DNA from: Frateuria aurantia DSM 6220
GTDB lineage: Bacteria > Pseudomonadota > Gammaproteobacteria > Xanthomonadales > Rhodanobacteraceae
NCBI RefSeq assembly: GCF_000242255.2
Contig: NC_017033.1
Coordinates: forward strand, 3,483,110 to 3,547,109
Length of the DNA: 64,000 bases
Reading direction: 5' to 3'
Positions within the stretch are counted from its first letter, which is position 1. The number at the start of each line of letters is the position of its first letter. This document shows positions 44,776-53,814 of this stretch, in pieces. The notes under the pieces are model-generated. The model saw only the letters and a list, made by a program, of their open reading frames with translations, had not been told where the DNA came from and did not search any database. Made by a program: the position numbers and the translations under genes.

Positions 44776-45759
44776 ATGAGCAAAGGATTTCTTCGCGCCT
44801 GGCTGCTGGCTGCCGTGCTGATGCTGGCAGCCTGCCACCACGCCGCTCCCGGCGAATCGGCGCCGCCTGGCGGGGCCAGCCCCACCGAGGCGGCCCAGCT
44901 GCTGGTCGACCGGCTCAAACACGATGATTTCATCGGCTATTGGCGCCAAGGGCTGCCGGCCGACGACTTCAAGACCATGCAGTCGGACTGGGCCCTGAGC
45001 CGGCAGATGCCGTCAACCCTGAAGCCGGCTGATCGCGAACGCATGAATGCCTGGCTGGCGCAGTTCGACGCCCCCCATGCCCAGAGCACGCTGCAGGCCG
45101 AATGGCTGCCGAAGCTGGCCGGCTACCAGCGGCAGTATGCCGATCAGCTGCCGATGCTGATGAGCGTGATGCAAATGGTGGCAGGCACGGCCATCGACCA
45201 GAGTGCAAGCCTGACCACCTCGGAAAAGGCCCCGCTGCACGATATCGTGGGTGCCGTCGGTCCCTGGGCGGCCAAGGCCCCCTGGTTCGATCCGGCCAAG
45301 GCCAGGCAGGGCATCGCCATCGCGGTGGCCACCGTCCAGGGACTTGGCATCAAGGACGTGCAGGTCCTTGGCAGCCTGGACTTCGATCAGGCCATGATCC
45401 GCTATGCAGCCTTTTTCAAGGGCCTGAAGCAGCTGCTGGCCCTGTACGGGCTGGATATCGATGCCAGTCTGGACTCGGTGCATGTCAGCGCCAGCCCCGT
45501 CGACGCCGATCATGCCCAGCTGAAGATCGACTATGTTTTGCTGGGTCATCCGATGTCGATCACCACTACCGCCGTGCGGATCGAGCAGCGCTGGTTCGTA
45601 CTGAATCTGATCGACACCGTGCATGAAGCCCACCAGCGACTGCAGGCCTCGCCGGCCGATGCCGACAGCATCGGCCCGGCACCGACCGGAACGACCGGTG
45701 CCGCCGCCGTGGCGGCCTCGGCCGCGACACCGGCCTCCTCCGCCTCCAGCCATCGCTGA
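44776..45759 (+). CDS. Putative lipoprotein of unknown function
   Basis: I do not recognise a family. The 327-residue precursor has a lipoprotein signal WLLAAVLMLAAC (Cys20) followed by a short flexible stretch. A mostly helical domain of about 250 residues follows. It begins TEAAQLLVDRLKHDDFIGYW and ends in a beta-like segment MSITTTAVRIEQRWFVLNLI, which is reminiscent of periplasmic SnoaL/DUF-type folds but not diagnostic. The last 40 residues are Ala/Thr/Ser-rich. It begins 16 bases before plsB starts (stop to start), so the two are probably co-transcribed. A possible attenuated leader precedes it. Confidence 0.8.
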   Translation: MSKGFLRAWLLAAVLMLAACHHAAPGESAPPGGASPTEAAQLLVDRLKHDDFIGYWRQGLPADDFKTMQSDWALSRQMPSTLKPADRERMNAWLAQFDAPHAQSTLQAEWLPKLAGYQRQYADQLPMLMSVMQMVAGTAIDQSASLTTSEKAPLHDIVGAVGPWAAKAPWFDPAKARQGIAIAVATVQGLGIKDVQVLGSLDFDQAMIRYAAFFKGLKQLLALYGLDIDASLDSVHVSASPVDADHAQLKIDYVLLGHPMSITTTAVRIEQRWFVLNLIDTVHEAHQRLQASPADADSIGPAPTGTTGAAAVAASAATPASSASSHR

Positions 45760-45774
45760 CGCTACAATAGGCGC

Positions 45775-48309
45775 ATGCAGAAAATGATTGGGGCAGATTA
45801 CGGCGCACACCTCCCCTGGTGGTTCAGACTCGCCGCGCAGTTGCTTGAACCCTGGGTGCGCATCAAGCGCGACCCGGCCGAGCCCGCCACTCTGGTTCAC
45901 CCCGACCAGCCGGTATGCTATATCGTCGAACGCGACGGATTCTCCGACGCACTGATTCTGGAGCGGGCCTGCCGCGAGGCGGGTCTGCCCAGCCCGATGC
46001 AGCCGATGCGTCTTGCCCGCCGGCGGCGTTCACTGATCAGCCTGAACAAGCGCGACGGTTGGTTGTTCGGCCGCAATCGCGGACGCCTGCCCCAGGAAGC
46101 ACTGGGTCATCTGGCACATGCACTGGACCACACGCCGGACAGCGACATCCAGATTGTCCCGGTCTCGATCTACGTCGGCCGGGCACCCGCCCGATCCAGC
46201 GGCTGGTTCAGGGTCCTGTTCTCGGAAAACTGGGTGATGGTCGGTCGCACCCGCCGACTGCTGGCCGTGCTGCTCAACGGCCGCGACACGGTCGTGCACT
46301 TTTCGGCGCCGGTGTCGCTGCGGGCCGTGCTCGATGATGCCGACCGGAGCGATTCCAATCGCTTTGCGCGCAAGATGGCGAGGGTGCTGCGGACCCATTT
46401 CCGCCGCATCCGCGCCGCCGTGATCGGTCCCGACCTGTCGCATCGTCGTACCGTGGTCGATGCCGTGCTCAATGCCGGCCCGGTCCAGCAAGTGATCCAG
46501 CAGGTCGCGCACAAGGAAAAGGCTCCGATCGACAAGATCCTGAAACGGGCCCGGAGTTTCGCGGTGGAAATTGCCGCCGACTACTCGCACCCGGTGATCC
46601 GCTCGGTGTCTTTTCTGCTGTCCAATTTCTGGAACAAGCTCTACGACGGCATCGCCATGCATCACTTCGACAAGGCCCGCGCAGCAGCGCCCGGCCATGA
46701 AGTGGTCTATGTGCCCAGCCATCGAAGCCATGCCGATTATCTGCTGCTGTCCTATCAGCTGCATCATGCCGGCGTAGTGATCCCTCATATCGCCGCCGGC
46801 GTCAATCTGAACCTGCCCTTGGTCGGCCCCCTGCTGCGCCGTGGCGGCGCCTTCTTCATGCGTCGCAGCTTCACCGGCAATGCCTTGTATTCGGCTGTGT
46901 TCAAGGAATACCTGTCGCAGCTGATCGACCGCGGCGTGCCCATCGAGTATTTCATCGAAGGCGGGCGCTCGCGTACCGGTCGCCTGCTGGCACCCCGAGC
47001 CGGCATGCTGTCGATGACGATTCGCGCCTTTCTGCGCGCACCGCATCGCCCGGTACTGTTCCAGCCGGTCTATATCGGCTATGAGCGATTGATGGAGGGC
47101 AAGTCCTATATCGGCGAGCTGTCCGGCAAACCCAAGGAAAAGGAATCGCTGTGGGGGCTGATCGGCAGCCTGCGCGGCCTGATGAAGCAGCGTTTCGGCC
47201 ATGTCACCCTCAATTTCGGCGAGCCGATCGAGCTGACTCCCCGACTGGATGCGGCCCACGCCGACTGGCGCCGGGCGGCGGCGGAAGATCCCGATGCCAA
47301 GCCGGAATGGCTGAACCATGTCGTGAACGGACTGGCCGAGCAGATCCAGGTCAATATCAACCGCTGCGCCGACGTCAATCCGATCAACCTGCTGGCGCTG
47401 ATCCTGCTGGCCACGCCCAAGCATGCCATCAGCGAGAACGATCTGCTGGACCAGCTGGCCCTGTACAAGGCCCTGATCAGCGAACTGCCCTATTCGGACC
47501 GGGTCACCCTGACCCCGATGGAGCCAGCCGGCATCATCGCCTATGGCGAACAGATGGGCTGGATTCGCCGCGTCAAGCACAGCTTGGGCGATGTGCTGGT
47601 CACCGACGACGAAGCCGCGGTGCTGCTGTCCTACTTCCGCAACAACGTGCTGCACCTGCTCGCCGCCTCCTCATGGGTCGCCTGCTGCTTCATCAACAAT
47701 CGGCGGATGTCGCGTGCCTCCATCCTGCGCCTGGGCCGCATCATCTTCCCCTTCATCCAGAGCGAGCTGTATCTGCCCAACGACGAGGAAGCCTTCAGCG
47801 ACCAGTTGCAGCTGAGCATCGATTTCTACGTCGAACATGGTCTGCTGGAAGCCCAGGGCGATGGCCGGCTGCTTGAACGGGCACCTGGCGAAGATGACAG
47901 CACCTTCCAGTTGCGACTGGTGGCCCGCAATCTGCTTCAGGCCTTCGAGCGTTATTACATCACCCTGGCGACCCTGGTCCGCAGCGGCGAAGGCCGTCTG
48001 ACAGCCTCCGAGCTGGAAAAATCCTGCACGCTGACCGCCCAGCGCCTGGGTCTGCTCAGCGAGCTGACCGCGCCGGAATTTTTCGACAAGGCCCTGTTCC
48101 GCGGCTTTATCCAGAAACTGCGCGAACACAAGGTGATCTGGGTCGGCGAAGAGAGCAAGCTCCACTTCGATGCCAGCCTGGGTGACCTGGCCGATGACGC
48201 CCGTCTGATCCTCAGCCGGGAAGTCCGTCACGCGATCCTGAAAATCGCCCAGGACAACAACGAAACCAGCCCCGAGCGGGAGGTTCCGGTACCGACCGGC
48301 GAAGACTGA
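45775..48309 (+). CDS. plsB: Glycerol-3-phosphate 1-O-acyltransferase
   Basis: PlsB acylates glycerol 3-phosphate at the inner membrane, the first step of phospholipid synthesis. The 844-residue length fits the large gammaproteobacterial enzyme. The acyltransferase blocks are in order: HRSHADYLLLSYQLHH (block I, HX4D), then RRGGAFFMRRSF (block II), FIEGGRSRTGRLLAPRAGML (block III) and VLFQPVYIGYERLMEG (block IV). The long C-terminal helical region is complete. The ATG at 45775 lies close to a TACAAT sequence; a second ATG at 45784 is possible. It is 15 bases after the lipoprotein gene. Confidence 0.97.
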   Translation: MQKMIGADYGAHLPWWFRLAAQLLEPWVRIKRDPAEPATLVHPDQPVCYIVERDGFSDALILERACREAGLPSPMQPMRLARRRRSLISLNKRDGWLFGRNRGRLPQEALGHLAHALDHTPDSDIQIVPVSIYVGRAPARSSGWFRVLFSENWVMVGRTRRLLAVLLNGRDTVVHFSAPVSLRAVLDDADRSDSNRFARKMARVLRTHFRRIRAAVIGPDLSHRRTVVDAVLNAGPVQQVIQQVAHKEKAPIDKILKRARSFAVEIAADYSHPVIRSVSFLLSNFWNKLYDGIAMHHFDKARAAAPGHEVVYVPSHRSHADYLLLSYQLHHAGVVIPHIAAGVNLNLPLVGPLLRRGGAFFMRRSFTGNALYSAVFKEYLSQLIDRGVPIEYFIEGGRSRTGRLLAPRAGMLSMTIRAFLRAPHRPVLFQPVYIGYERLMEGKSYIGELSGKPKEKESLWGLIGSLRGLMKQRFGHVTLNFGEPIELTPRLDAAHADWRRAAAEDPDAKPEWLNHVVNGLAEQIQVNINRCADVNPINLLALILLATPKHAISENDLLDQLALYKALISELPYSDRVTLTPMEPAGIIAYGEQMGWIRRVKHSLGDVLVTDDEAAVLLSYFRNNVLHLLAASSWVACCFINNRRMSRASILRLGRIIFPFIQSELYLPNDEEAFSDQLQLSIDFYVEHGLLEAQGDGRLLERAPGEDDSTFQLRLVARNLLQAFERYYITLATLVRSGEGRLTASELEKSCTLTAQRLGLLSELTAPEFFDKALFRGFIQKLREHKVIWVGEESKLHFDASLGDLADDARLILSREVRHAILKIAQDNNETSPEREVPVPTGED

Positions 48310-48334
48310 GCCGGACCGGGACAGCTGCCCGGCT
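48309..48334 (+). terminator. Possible terminator after plsB
   Basis: AGCCGG and CCGGCT (or the inner CCGGG and CCCGG) can pair just at the plsB stop. The stem is short and lacks a T run. TACACT follows at about 48341, which could be the -10 element for ilvD. Confidence 0.4.
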
Positions 48335-48378
48335 TGGCGCTACACTCGGGAATCCAGCCCCGACCGAGCCAAGCCATC

Positions 48379-50238
48379 ATGCCAGCCTATCGCTCCCGCA
48401 CCAGTACCCACGGCCGCAACATGGCGGGCGCCCGCGGACTCTGGCGAGCCACCGGCATGAAAGACGGCGATTTCGGCAAGCCCATCATCGCGATCGCCAA
48501 TTCCTTTACCCAGTTCGTGCCGGGCCACGTCCATCTCAAGGACCTGGGCCAGCTGGTGGCCCGACAGATCGAGGCCGCCGGCGGCGTCGCCAAGGAGTTC
48601 AATACCATCGCCGTTGACGATGGCATCGCGATGGGACATGACGGCATGCTCTACAGCCTGCCCTCGCGCGAACTGATCGCCGACAGCGTCGAGTACATGG
48701 CCAATGCCCATTGTGCCGACGCCCTGGTCTGCATCTCCAATTGCGACAAGATCACTCCGGGCATGCTGATGGCCGCGCTGCGGCTGAACATCCCGGTGAT
48801 CTTCGTCTCCGGCGGACCGATGGAAGCCGGCAAGGTCCAGCTCAAGGGCAAGACCGTGGCCCTGGACCTGGTCGATGCCATGGTCGCCGCCGCCGATGAC
48901 CGGATCAGCGATGAAGAGGTCAGGACCATCGAGCGCTCGGCCTGTCCGACCTGCGGCTCCTGCTCGGGCATGTTCACCGCCAATTCCATGAACTGCCTGA
49001 CCGAGGCCCTGGGTCTGGCTCTGGCCGGCAATGGCACCGTGGTGGCTACCCATGCCGATCGCAGGCGCCTGTTCGAGCAGGCCGGCGAGCAGATCGTGGC
49101 ACTGGCCCGGCGCTGGTACGAGCAGGATGATGCCAGCGTGCTGCCCCGCTCCATCGCCAGCTTCCAGGCCTTCGAGAACGCGATCACCCTGGATATCGCC
49201 ATGGGTGGCTCCACCAATACCGTGCTGCATCTGCTGGCCGCCGCGCATGCAGCCGGGGTCGATTTCACCATGCACGACATCGATCGCCTGTCGCGGCGCG
49301 TACCGGTACTCTGCAAAGTGTCGCCTGCCGTGGCCGATGTCCATATCGAAGACGTGCATCGCGCCGGCGGCATCATGGGCCTGCTGGCCGAACTGGACCG
49401 CGGCGGGCTGATCAATCGGGAGGTTTCGACCATCCACGGCCGCTGCCTGGGCGAGGTACTGGCCGAATGGGACGTGATCAGTCGCGACGATGAAGCCCTG
49501 CATGCCTTCTACCGAGCCTCGCCCGGCGGCATTCCGACCCAGACCGCCTTCAGCCAGTCACGTCGCTACGACAGCCTGGACCTGGATCGCGAACGGGGAG
49601 TGATCCGCAATATCGAACATGCCTTCAGCAAGGATGGCGGCCTGGCCGTGCTCTACGGCAATCTCGCCGAGGAAGGCTGCATCGTCAAGACCGCCGGCGT
49701 GGACGCCGGCATTCTGCGCTTCACAGGGCCGGCAAGAGTCTTCCACAGCCAGGACTCGGTGGTGGCCGCCATTCTGGGCGGTGCCATCAAGGCCGGCGAC
49801 GTAGTCGTAATCCGCTATGAAGGCCCCAAGGGCGGCCCCGGCATGCAGGAAATGCTGTATCCGACCAGCTATCTGAAATCCAAGGGTCTGGGCAAAAGCT
49901 GCGCACTGATCACCGACGGCCGTTTTTCCGGCGGCACCTCGGGACTGTCGATAGGACATGTCTCGCCCGAAGCGGCCGAGGGCGGCGAGATCGGCCTGAT
50001 CGAGGAAGGTGATCGCATCGAGATCGACATTCCCGCCCGGCGGATCCACATCGCCGTGGATGCAGCGGAGCTGGCGGCCCGCCGCGCGGCCATGGACGCC
50101 AGCCCCGATGGCTGGCAGCCGGGACCGCGCCCGCGCCGGATCAGCGCGGCACTGCAGGCCTATGCCGCTTTGACCACCAGCGCCGCTCGCGGTGCCGTCC
50201 GTGACGTCAGCCAACTGCAACCCCGCGTCCGTCGCTGA
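48379..50238 (+). CDS. ilvD: Dihydroxy-acid dehydratase
   Basis: It dehydrates dihydroxy acids to the 2-oxo acids of valine and isoleucine synthesis, completing the route encoded at the start of the window. The ATG at 48379 starts [20 protein letters not shown], and the 619-residue length matches the [4Fe-4S] enzyme. Cluster ligands are seen in [10 protein letters not shown] and [19 protein letters not shown]. Further conserved tracts are [16 protein letters not shown] and [20 protein letters not shown]. An upstream in-frame extension to 48334 is unrelated. It is separated from the rest of the ilv genes by 44 kb, so control is probably independent. Confidence 0.97.
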   Translation: MPAYRSRTSTHGRNMAGARGLWRATGMKDGDFGKPIIAIANSFTQFVPGHVHLKDLGQLVARQIEAAGGVAKEFNTIAVDDGIAMGHDGMLYSLPSRELIADSVEYMANAHCADALVCISNCDKITPGMLMAALRLNIPVIFVSGGPMEAGKVQLKGKTVALDLVDAMVAAADDRISDEEVRTIERSACPTCGSCSGMFTANSMNCLTEALGLALAGNGTVVATHADRRRLFEQAGEQIVALARRWYEQDDASVLPRSIASFQAFENAITLDIAMGGSTNTVLHLLAAAHAAGVDFTMHDIDRLSRRVPVLCKVSPAVADVHIEDVHRAGGIMGLLAELDRGGLINREVSTIHGRCLGEVLAEWDVISRDDEALHAFYRASPGGIPTQTAFSQSRRYDSLDLDRERGVIRNIEHAFSKDGGLAVLYGNLAEEGCIVKTAGVDAGILRFTGPARVFHSQDSVVAAILGGAIKAGDVVVIRYEGPKGGPGMQEMLYPTSYLKSKGLGKSCALITDGRFSGGTSGLSIGHVSPEAAEGGEIGLIEEGDRIEIDIPARRIHIAVDAAELAARRAAMDASPDGWQPGPRPRRISAALQAYAALTTSAARGAVRDVSQLQPRVRR

Positions 50239-50305
50239 CGGCCATGATGAGCCTGCTGACAAAACCCAAACCCGCAGCCGTTCCAGCCTCGTGTAGCATG
50301 CAACC

Positions 50306-51058
50306 ATGAGCAAAGATAATTCGACGACCCATTTCGGCTTTCGCGACGTCCCGGTCGGCGACAAGCAACGGCTGGTTGGCGAGGTATTCACCTCGGTTGC
50401 CGGCAATTACGACTTGATGAACGATCTGATGTCGATGGGCATCCATCGGCTCTGGAAGCGCCATTTCGCCCTGGTCAGCGGCGTTCGTCGTGGCGATCGG
50501 GTGCTGGATCTGGCCGGCGGCACCGGCGATATCGCCGCGCTGCTGCTGCCGCTGGTCGGCAAGGATGGCGAAATCGTGGTCGGTGACATCAATGCCGCCA
50601 TGCTCGAAGTCGGCCGTGACCGCCTCACCGACCGCGGCCTGGTCGACGGCCTGTGCTGGGCGCGCATGAATGCCGAGATGCTGCCCTTCCCCGATACCAG
50701 CTTCGATGCGGTGACCATGGTCTTCGGGCTGCGCAACGTCACCAACAAGGCGGCGGCACTGGCCGATATCTACCGCGTGCTGAAACCGGGTGGCCGCGCT
50801 CTGATCATGGAATTCTCCAAGGTCAAATCGCCTCTGCTCAGCAAGCTGTACGACTTCCATTCCTTCAAGGTGCTGCCACGGCTTGGCCAGCTGTTTGCCG
50901 GTGACGCGGACAGCTACCAATATCTGGCCGAATCGATCCGCAAGCATCCCGACCAGGAAGGCATGCGCGAACTGATGAACGAAGCGGGTTTTGACCGGGT
51001 CGATGTCCGCAACCTGAGCCACGGCATCGTCGCCATCCATCGGGGCTACAAGTTCTGA
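50306..51058 (+). CDS. ubiE: Ubiquinone/menaquinone C-methyltransferase
   Basis: UbiE is the SAM-dependent C-methyltransferase of ubiquinone (and menaquinone) synthesis. The 250-residue protein has VFTSVAGNYDLMNDLMSMGI then HRLWKRHF, the SAM loop VLDLAGGTGDIAALL, and the family motifs FGLRNVTNKAAALADIYRVL and KPGGRALIMEFSKV. It ends SHGIVAIHRGYKF. TAGCAT, nine bases before the ATG, resembles a -10 sequence. It follows ilvD by 67 bases. Confidence 0.98.
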   Translation: MSKDNSTTHFGFRDVPVGDKQRLVGEVFTSVAGNYDLMNDLMSMGIHRLWKRHFALVSGVRRGDRVLDLAGGTGDIAALLLPLVGKDGEIVVGDINAAMLEVGRDRLTDRGLVDGLCWARMNAEMLPFPDTSFDAVTMVFGLRNVTNKAAALADIYRVLKPGGRALIMEFSKVKSPLLSKLYDFHSFKVLPRLGQLFAGDADSYQYLAESIRKHPDQEGMRELMNEAGFDRVDVRNLSHGIVAIHRGYKF

Positions 51059-51065
51059 AGACCAC

Positions 51066-51087
51066 GGCGACGACTCATGTCGTCGCC
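51066..51087 (+). terminator. Terminator-like hairpin after ubiE
   Basis: GGCGACGAC-TCAT-GTCGTCGCC is a perfect 9-bp stem eight bases after the ubiE stop, without a T run. Confidence 0.6.
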
Positions 51088-51256
51088 ATCACGGCAGCCG
51101 TCGCGCGATTCCGGATCTGTTAGGGATCACCCTGCTAGCTTGCCGCCGACCGGATCCGCCAGCGAGTGAAGCTCATGCCTGGCATGGCCGGCATGACCGG
51201 GCGCGGTTCCCAGCGTCAGGGGGTTTGGATTCACTCCGGATTGGCAGCTCAAGCTT

Positions 51257-52588
51257 ATGAATGCGATGGTTCCCCCGCCGCCGGCCGTGCCGACTGATAT
51301 CCGTCCGGCTCCCGGCCGGTCGCAGCAGCGGTTCGTGGCCCTGGAATGGCTGCGCTTCGGTCTCGGCCTGTATATCGTCCTGTTCCACACCATTTACCAT
51401 TACGGCGCAAGCTGGCCGTGGGCGCACTATCTCAGCGACCTGGGCTTCTTCTCCACCAGCACCTTCTTCGTGCTGTCGGGCTTTTTGCTGACCCATGTCT
51501 ATCTGCGCCCGCAACCGGATGGCGACTTCGCCATGCGCGAATCGAGCCGCAGCTTCCTGATAAAGCGCATCGCCAATCTCTATCCCATCCATATCGGTGC
51601 GATCCTGATCACCGCGGCCGTGCTGTGCCTGCTGGCCTGGATGCGAATCACCCCGGACGATGCGGCCCATGCCTCGATCCGCTTCGTCATCTATGACGTC
51701 AACGACGGAAGCCCCATCGAAAAGCTCTACCACATGCTGGGCAATGCCGAGCTGTTCCGCGCCGTGGTCATGAACCTGACCATGCTGCAGGCATGGAATC
51801 CTTATTACCTGACCTTCAATGCGCCCGCCTGGTCGATCTCGACCCTGCTGTTCTTCTATATCTGCTTCCCCTGGGTCGCACCGCGACTGCACCGGCTGCG
51901 CAAACCGCTGCTGGCCATCGCCGTGTTCAACCTGATCTATCTGCTGTTTCCCCTGACAGCCATCCTCACCCATCAGTACGGCATGCCGGTAACCGGCGTC
52001 CTGCATCGCAACCCGCTGGTCCGTCTGCCGGAGTTCCTGTGCGGCATTCTGCTATGCACCTACTACCATCGACAGGTGAGTCAGGGGCGCTCGCTGTCAG
52101 GCGCAGGCGCCTTCCTCTGCGCAGGCTGGATCGTGTTCAACCTGCTGGCCGCCAGCTGGCTGCTGCATCGCGGTGCCGCCTTCTATTTTCTGCTGCATGA
52201 CGGCCTGATGCTGTCGGCCCAGCTGTGCCTGCTGTATCTGTTCCTGTTTCTGCCCTCGCCACGCAGCGAGCGATGGCAGCGGATCGCCACCCGCTTCGGC
52301 GGCGCCTCGCTGCCGATGTTCGCCCTGCATGTGCCGCTGTATCTGCTGTTCTCGCGGATCGAGATGGTGCTGGCCGGCCAGCCCGGCCTGTGCCGACAGA
52401 GTCTGCGCCGCTGCTTCGATGCCGCCGGCCATGTCTCGCCCCTCTGGTACGGACTGTATCTGCTGCTGACCGTGCTGTTCTGTCTGTTTTTTCAGGAACG
52501 GGTCGTGGTGCCGGTCCGTCGGACATTGCAGGACTGGCTGCTGCCGATGGCAGGAAGCAGGTGCAGGCCACGCTCGGAAGCCACCTGA
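51257..52588 (+). CDS. Acyltransferase-3 family membrane protein (OafA-like)
   Basis: An integral-membrane acyltransferase of the type that O-acetylates or succinylates cell-surface sugars; the acceptor is unknown. The 443 residues have an N-terminal FVALEWLRFGLGLYIVLFHT, whose His is the family catalytic candidate. FFVLSGFLLTHVY and the Arg-rich FLIKRIANLYPIHIGAILIT follow, then about eight further hydrophobic helices. The sequence fits the Acyl_transf_3 pattern throughout. Substrate could be LPS, exopolysaccharide or, speculatively, a hopanoid head group. It converges on the secreted protein gene at 52686. Confidence 0.88.
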   Translation: MNAMVPPPPAVPTDIRPAPGRSQQRFVALEWLRFGLGLYIVLFHTIYHYGASWPWAHYLSDLGFFSTSTFFVLSGFLLTHVYLRPQPDGDFAMRESSRSFLIKRIANLYPIHIGAILITAAVLCLLAWMRITPDDAAHASIRFVIYDVNDGSPIEKLYHMLGNAELFRAVVMNLTMLQAWNPYYLTFNAPAWSISTLLFFYICFPWVAPRLHRLRKPLLAIAVFNLIYLLFPLTAILTHQYGMPVTGVLHRNPLVRLPEFLCGILLCTYYHRQVSQGRSLSGAGAFLCAGWIVFNLLAASWLLHRGAAFYFLLHDGLMLSAQLCLLYLFLFLPSPRSERWQRIATRFGGASLPMFALHVPLYLLFSRIEMVLAGQPGLCRQSLRRCFDAAGHVSPLWYGLYLLLTVLFCLFFQERVVVPVRRTLQDWLLPMAGSRCRPRSEAT

Positions 52589-52639
52589 ACAGCAGCTCGG
52601 CCCTCCCCCTCTCGGTCGGGCCTCATGCCCCGACAGCTG

Positions 52640-52665
52640 GCCGCCGGATCCGCAGGACCGGCGGC
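52640..52665. terminator. Bidirectional terminator between the acyltransferase and the secreted protein gene
   Basis: GCCGCCGG and CCGGCGGC form an 8-bp perfect stem, continued by TCC/GGA after one bulged base, in the 97-base convergent gap. Confidence 0.65.
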
Positions 52666-52685
52666 AGAAGATCAGCGAAGCGGAC

Positions 52686-53711
52686 TCAGGAGTTCGGGCC
52701 GGGGGTCCAGCCACTGGGCGCATCCAGCGGAATGTTCTGGTTGCGCAGTGCCGAATAGATCAGGCTCATTTCAGTCCCGCCGGTATGCACCAGGCCCAGC
52801 AGGTACTGGGCCAGAGCCGGGTCGGTCTGGGCCTTGGCCGACAAGACGGCAAAATTCTGGACCTGCCATACCAGGCTGTTCCAGGCCCGCCTGGCCTCTT
52901 CCTGCTCGTTGGCATCATCGGAAAGGGTCTGACGCAGATGCAGGCCCAGCGAACGTGCCAGCGGACTGCTGGCCCAATCCAGCACCTTGGCCAGCTTCAG
53001 GCAATCAGCCTTGATCGAGGCATCCGAGGCATTCTTTTCGCAATAATCGGCCACCACCGGCAGCACCGGACGCGGCAAGGTCTCGCCCACGCTGGAAACC
53101 AGCAGATAGATCACCCCGGCAGCACTGCCGCCCTTGGCCGCGTCATAAGTGGCCGGTGGCGGTGGCAGGATCGCCGCGGCCGAGGCCAGAGCCCCCTTGC
53201 TGGCCCCGACATAATCGTCATAAGTGGCCGAGGCCGCCGCCTTGGCCAGATCGGCACGCGCAGCATCGCCACGCATGTCCTGACGATCCTGGCCCAGTTT
53301 CAACAGCCAGCCGGCGGCATTGTCGGGCGCCTGCTCCAACAGGTGATCCAGGGCTTCGCTGCGGGGGCAATCCCGGATCTTGGGATCACAGTCCACCAAC
53401 TGCTCCCAGGTCACATACGGCCCGGCTCCCGGTGCCCTGGCGGCACGGCCGAGCAAGGCCGGAAACTTGGCGGCCAGTGATTCATCATTCAACGCACGAG
53501 CCATTTCGGCGGCCGCCAGCAAGGGCGAGGCTTCCGCCCGCAGGGCCAGCAGGCTGATCAGATCATGCTGGAAGCCACGCAGTGCCTGCTGCGCCGTCGG
53601 CTTGGACACCGTGGCCGGATGGGCCTTGTGCCGCTCCGCCGCCTGGGCGGCGGCGGTCGTCGCACCCGCGACGGCGATGGCAAGACTCGCGATCACGCGC
53701 CAAGTTTTCAT
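52686..53711 (-). CDS. Predicted secreted helical protein, unknown function
   Basis: No family is recognised. The 341-residue precursor has a signal peptide VIASLAIAVAGATTAAAQA. The mature part is almost wholly helical, in repeat-like helix pairs reminiscent of TPR/Sel1 solenoids (for example NDESLAAKFPALLGRAARA, LEQAPDNAAGWLLKLGQD). It contains four cysteines (VDCDPKIRDCPR, VADYCEKN, IKADCLKL), compatible with two disulfides in the periplasm. It lies 103 bases upstream of the spermidine synthase stop, both on the minus strand (speE first), with hairpins between, so the two are probably separate transcripts. Confidence 0.78.
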   Translation of the reverse strand: MKTWRVIASLAIAVAGATTAAAQAAERHKAHPATVSKPTAQQALRGFQHDLISLLALRAEASPLLAAAEMARALNDESLAAKFPALLGRAARAPGAGPYVTWEQLVDCDPKIRDCPRSEALDHLLEQAPDNAAGWLLKLGQDRQDMRGDAARADLAKAAASATYDDYVGASKGALASAAAILPPPPATYDAAKGGSAAGVIYLLVSSVGETLPRPVLPVVADYCEKNASDASIKADCLKLAKVLDWASSPLARSLGLHLRQTLSDDANEQEEARRAWNSLVWQVQNFAVLSAKAQTDPALAQYLLGLVHTGGTEMSLIYSALRNQNIPLDAPSGWTPGPNS

Positions 53712-53760
53712 CCACTACTCCTGATCGGACCGCGTCGGCCCACAAACCGGTGATCCTAAC

Positions 53761-53777
53761 GCTTTCAAGCTGAAAGC
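53761..53777 (-). terminator. Hairpin after speE
   Basis: GCTTTCA-AGC-TGAAAGC is a perfect 7-bp stem. An imperfect longer GC hairpin (53779-53811) lies between it and the speE stop. Together they probably end speE transcription. Confidence 0.5.
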
Positions 53778-53814
53778 CCGCCGAGCCACCCGCGATGGCG
53801 GCCCGGCGGAAGAC

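Noticed and set aside
46030-47655. 541-codon open frame opposite plsB
   Set aside because: It is a shadow of plsB; PlsB blocks I-IV are on the plus strand.
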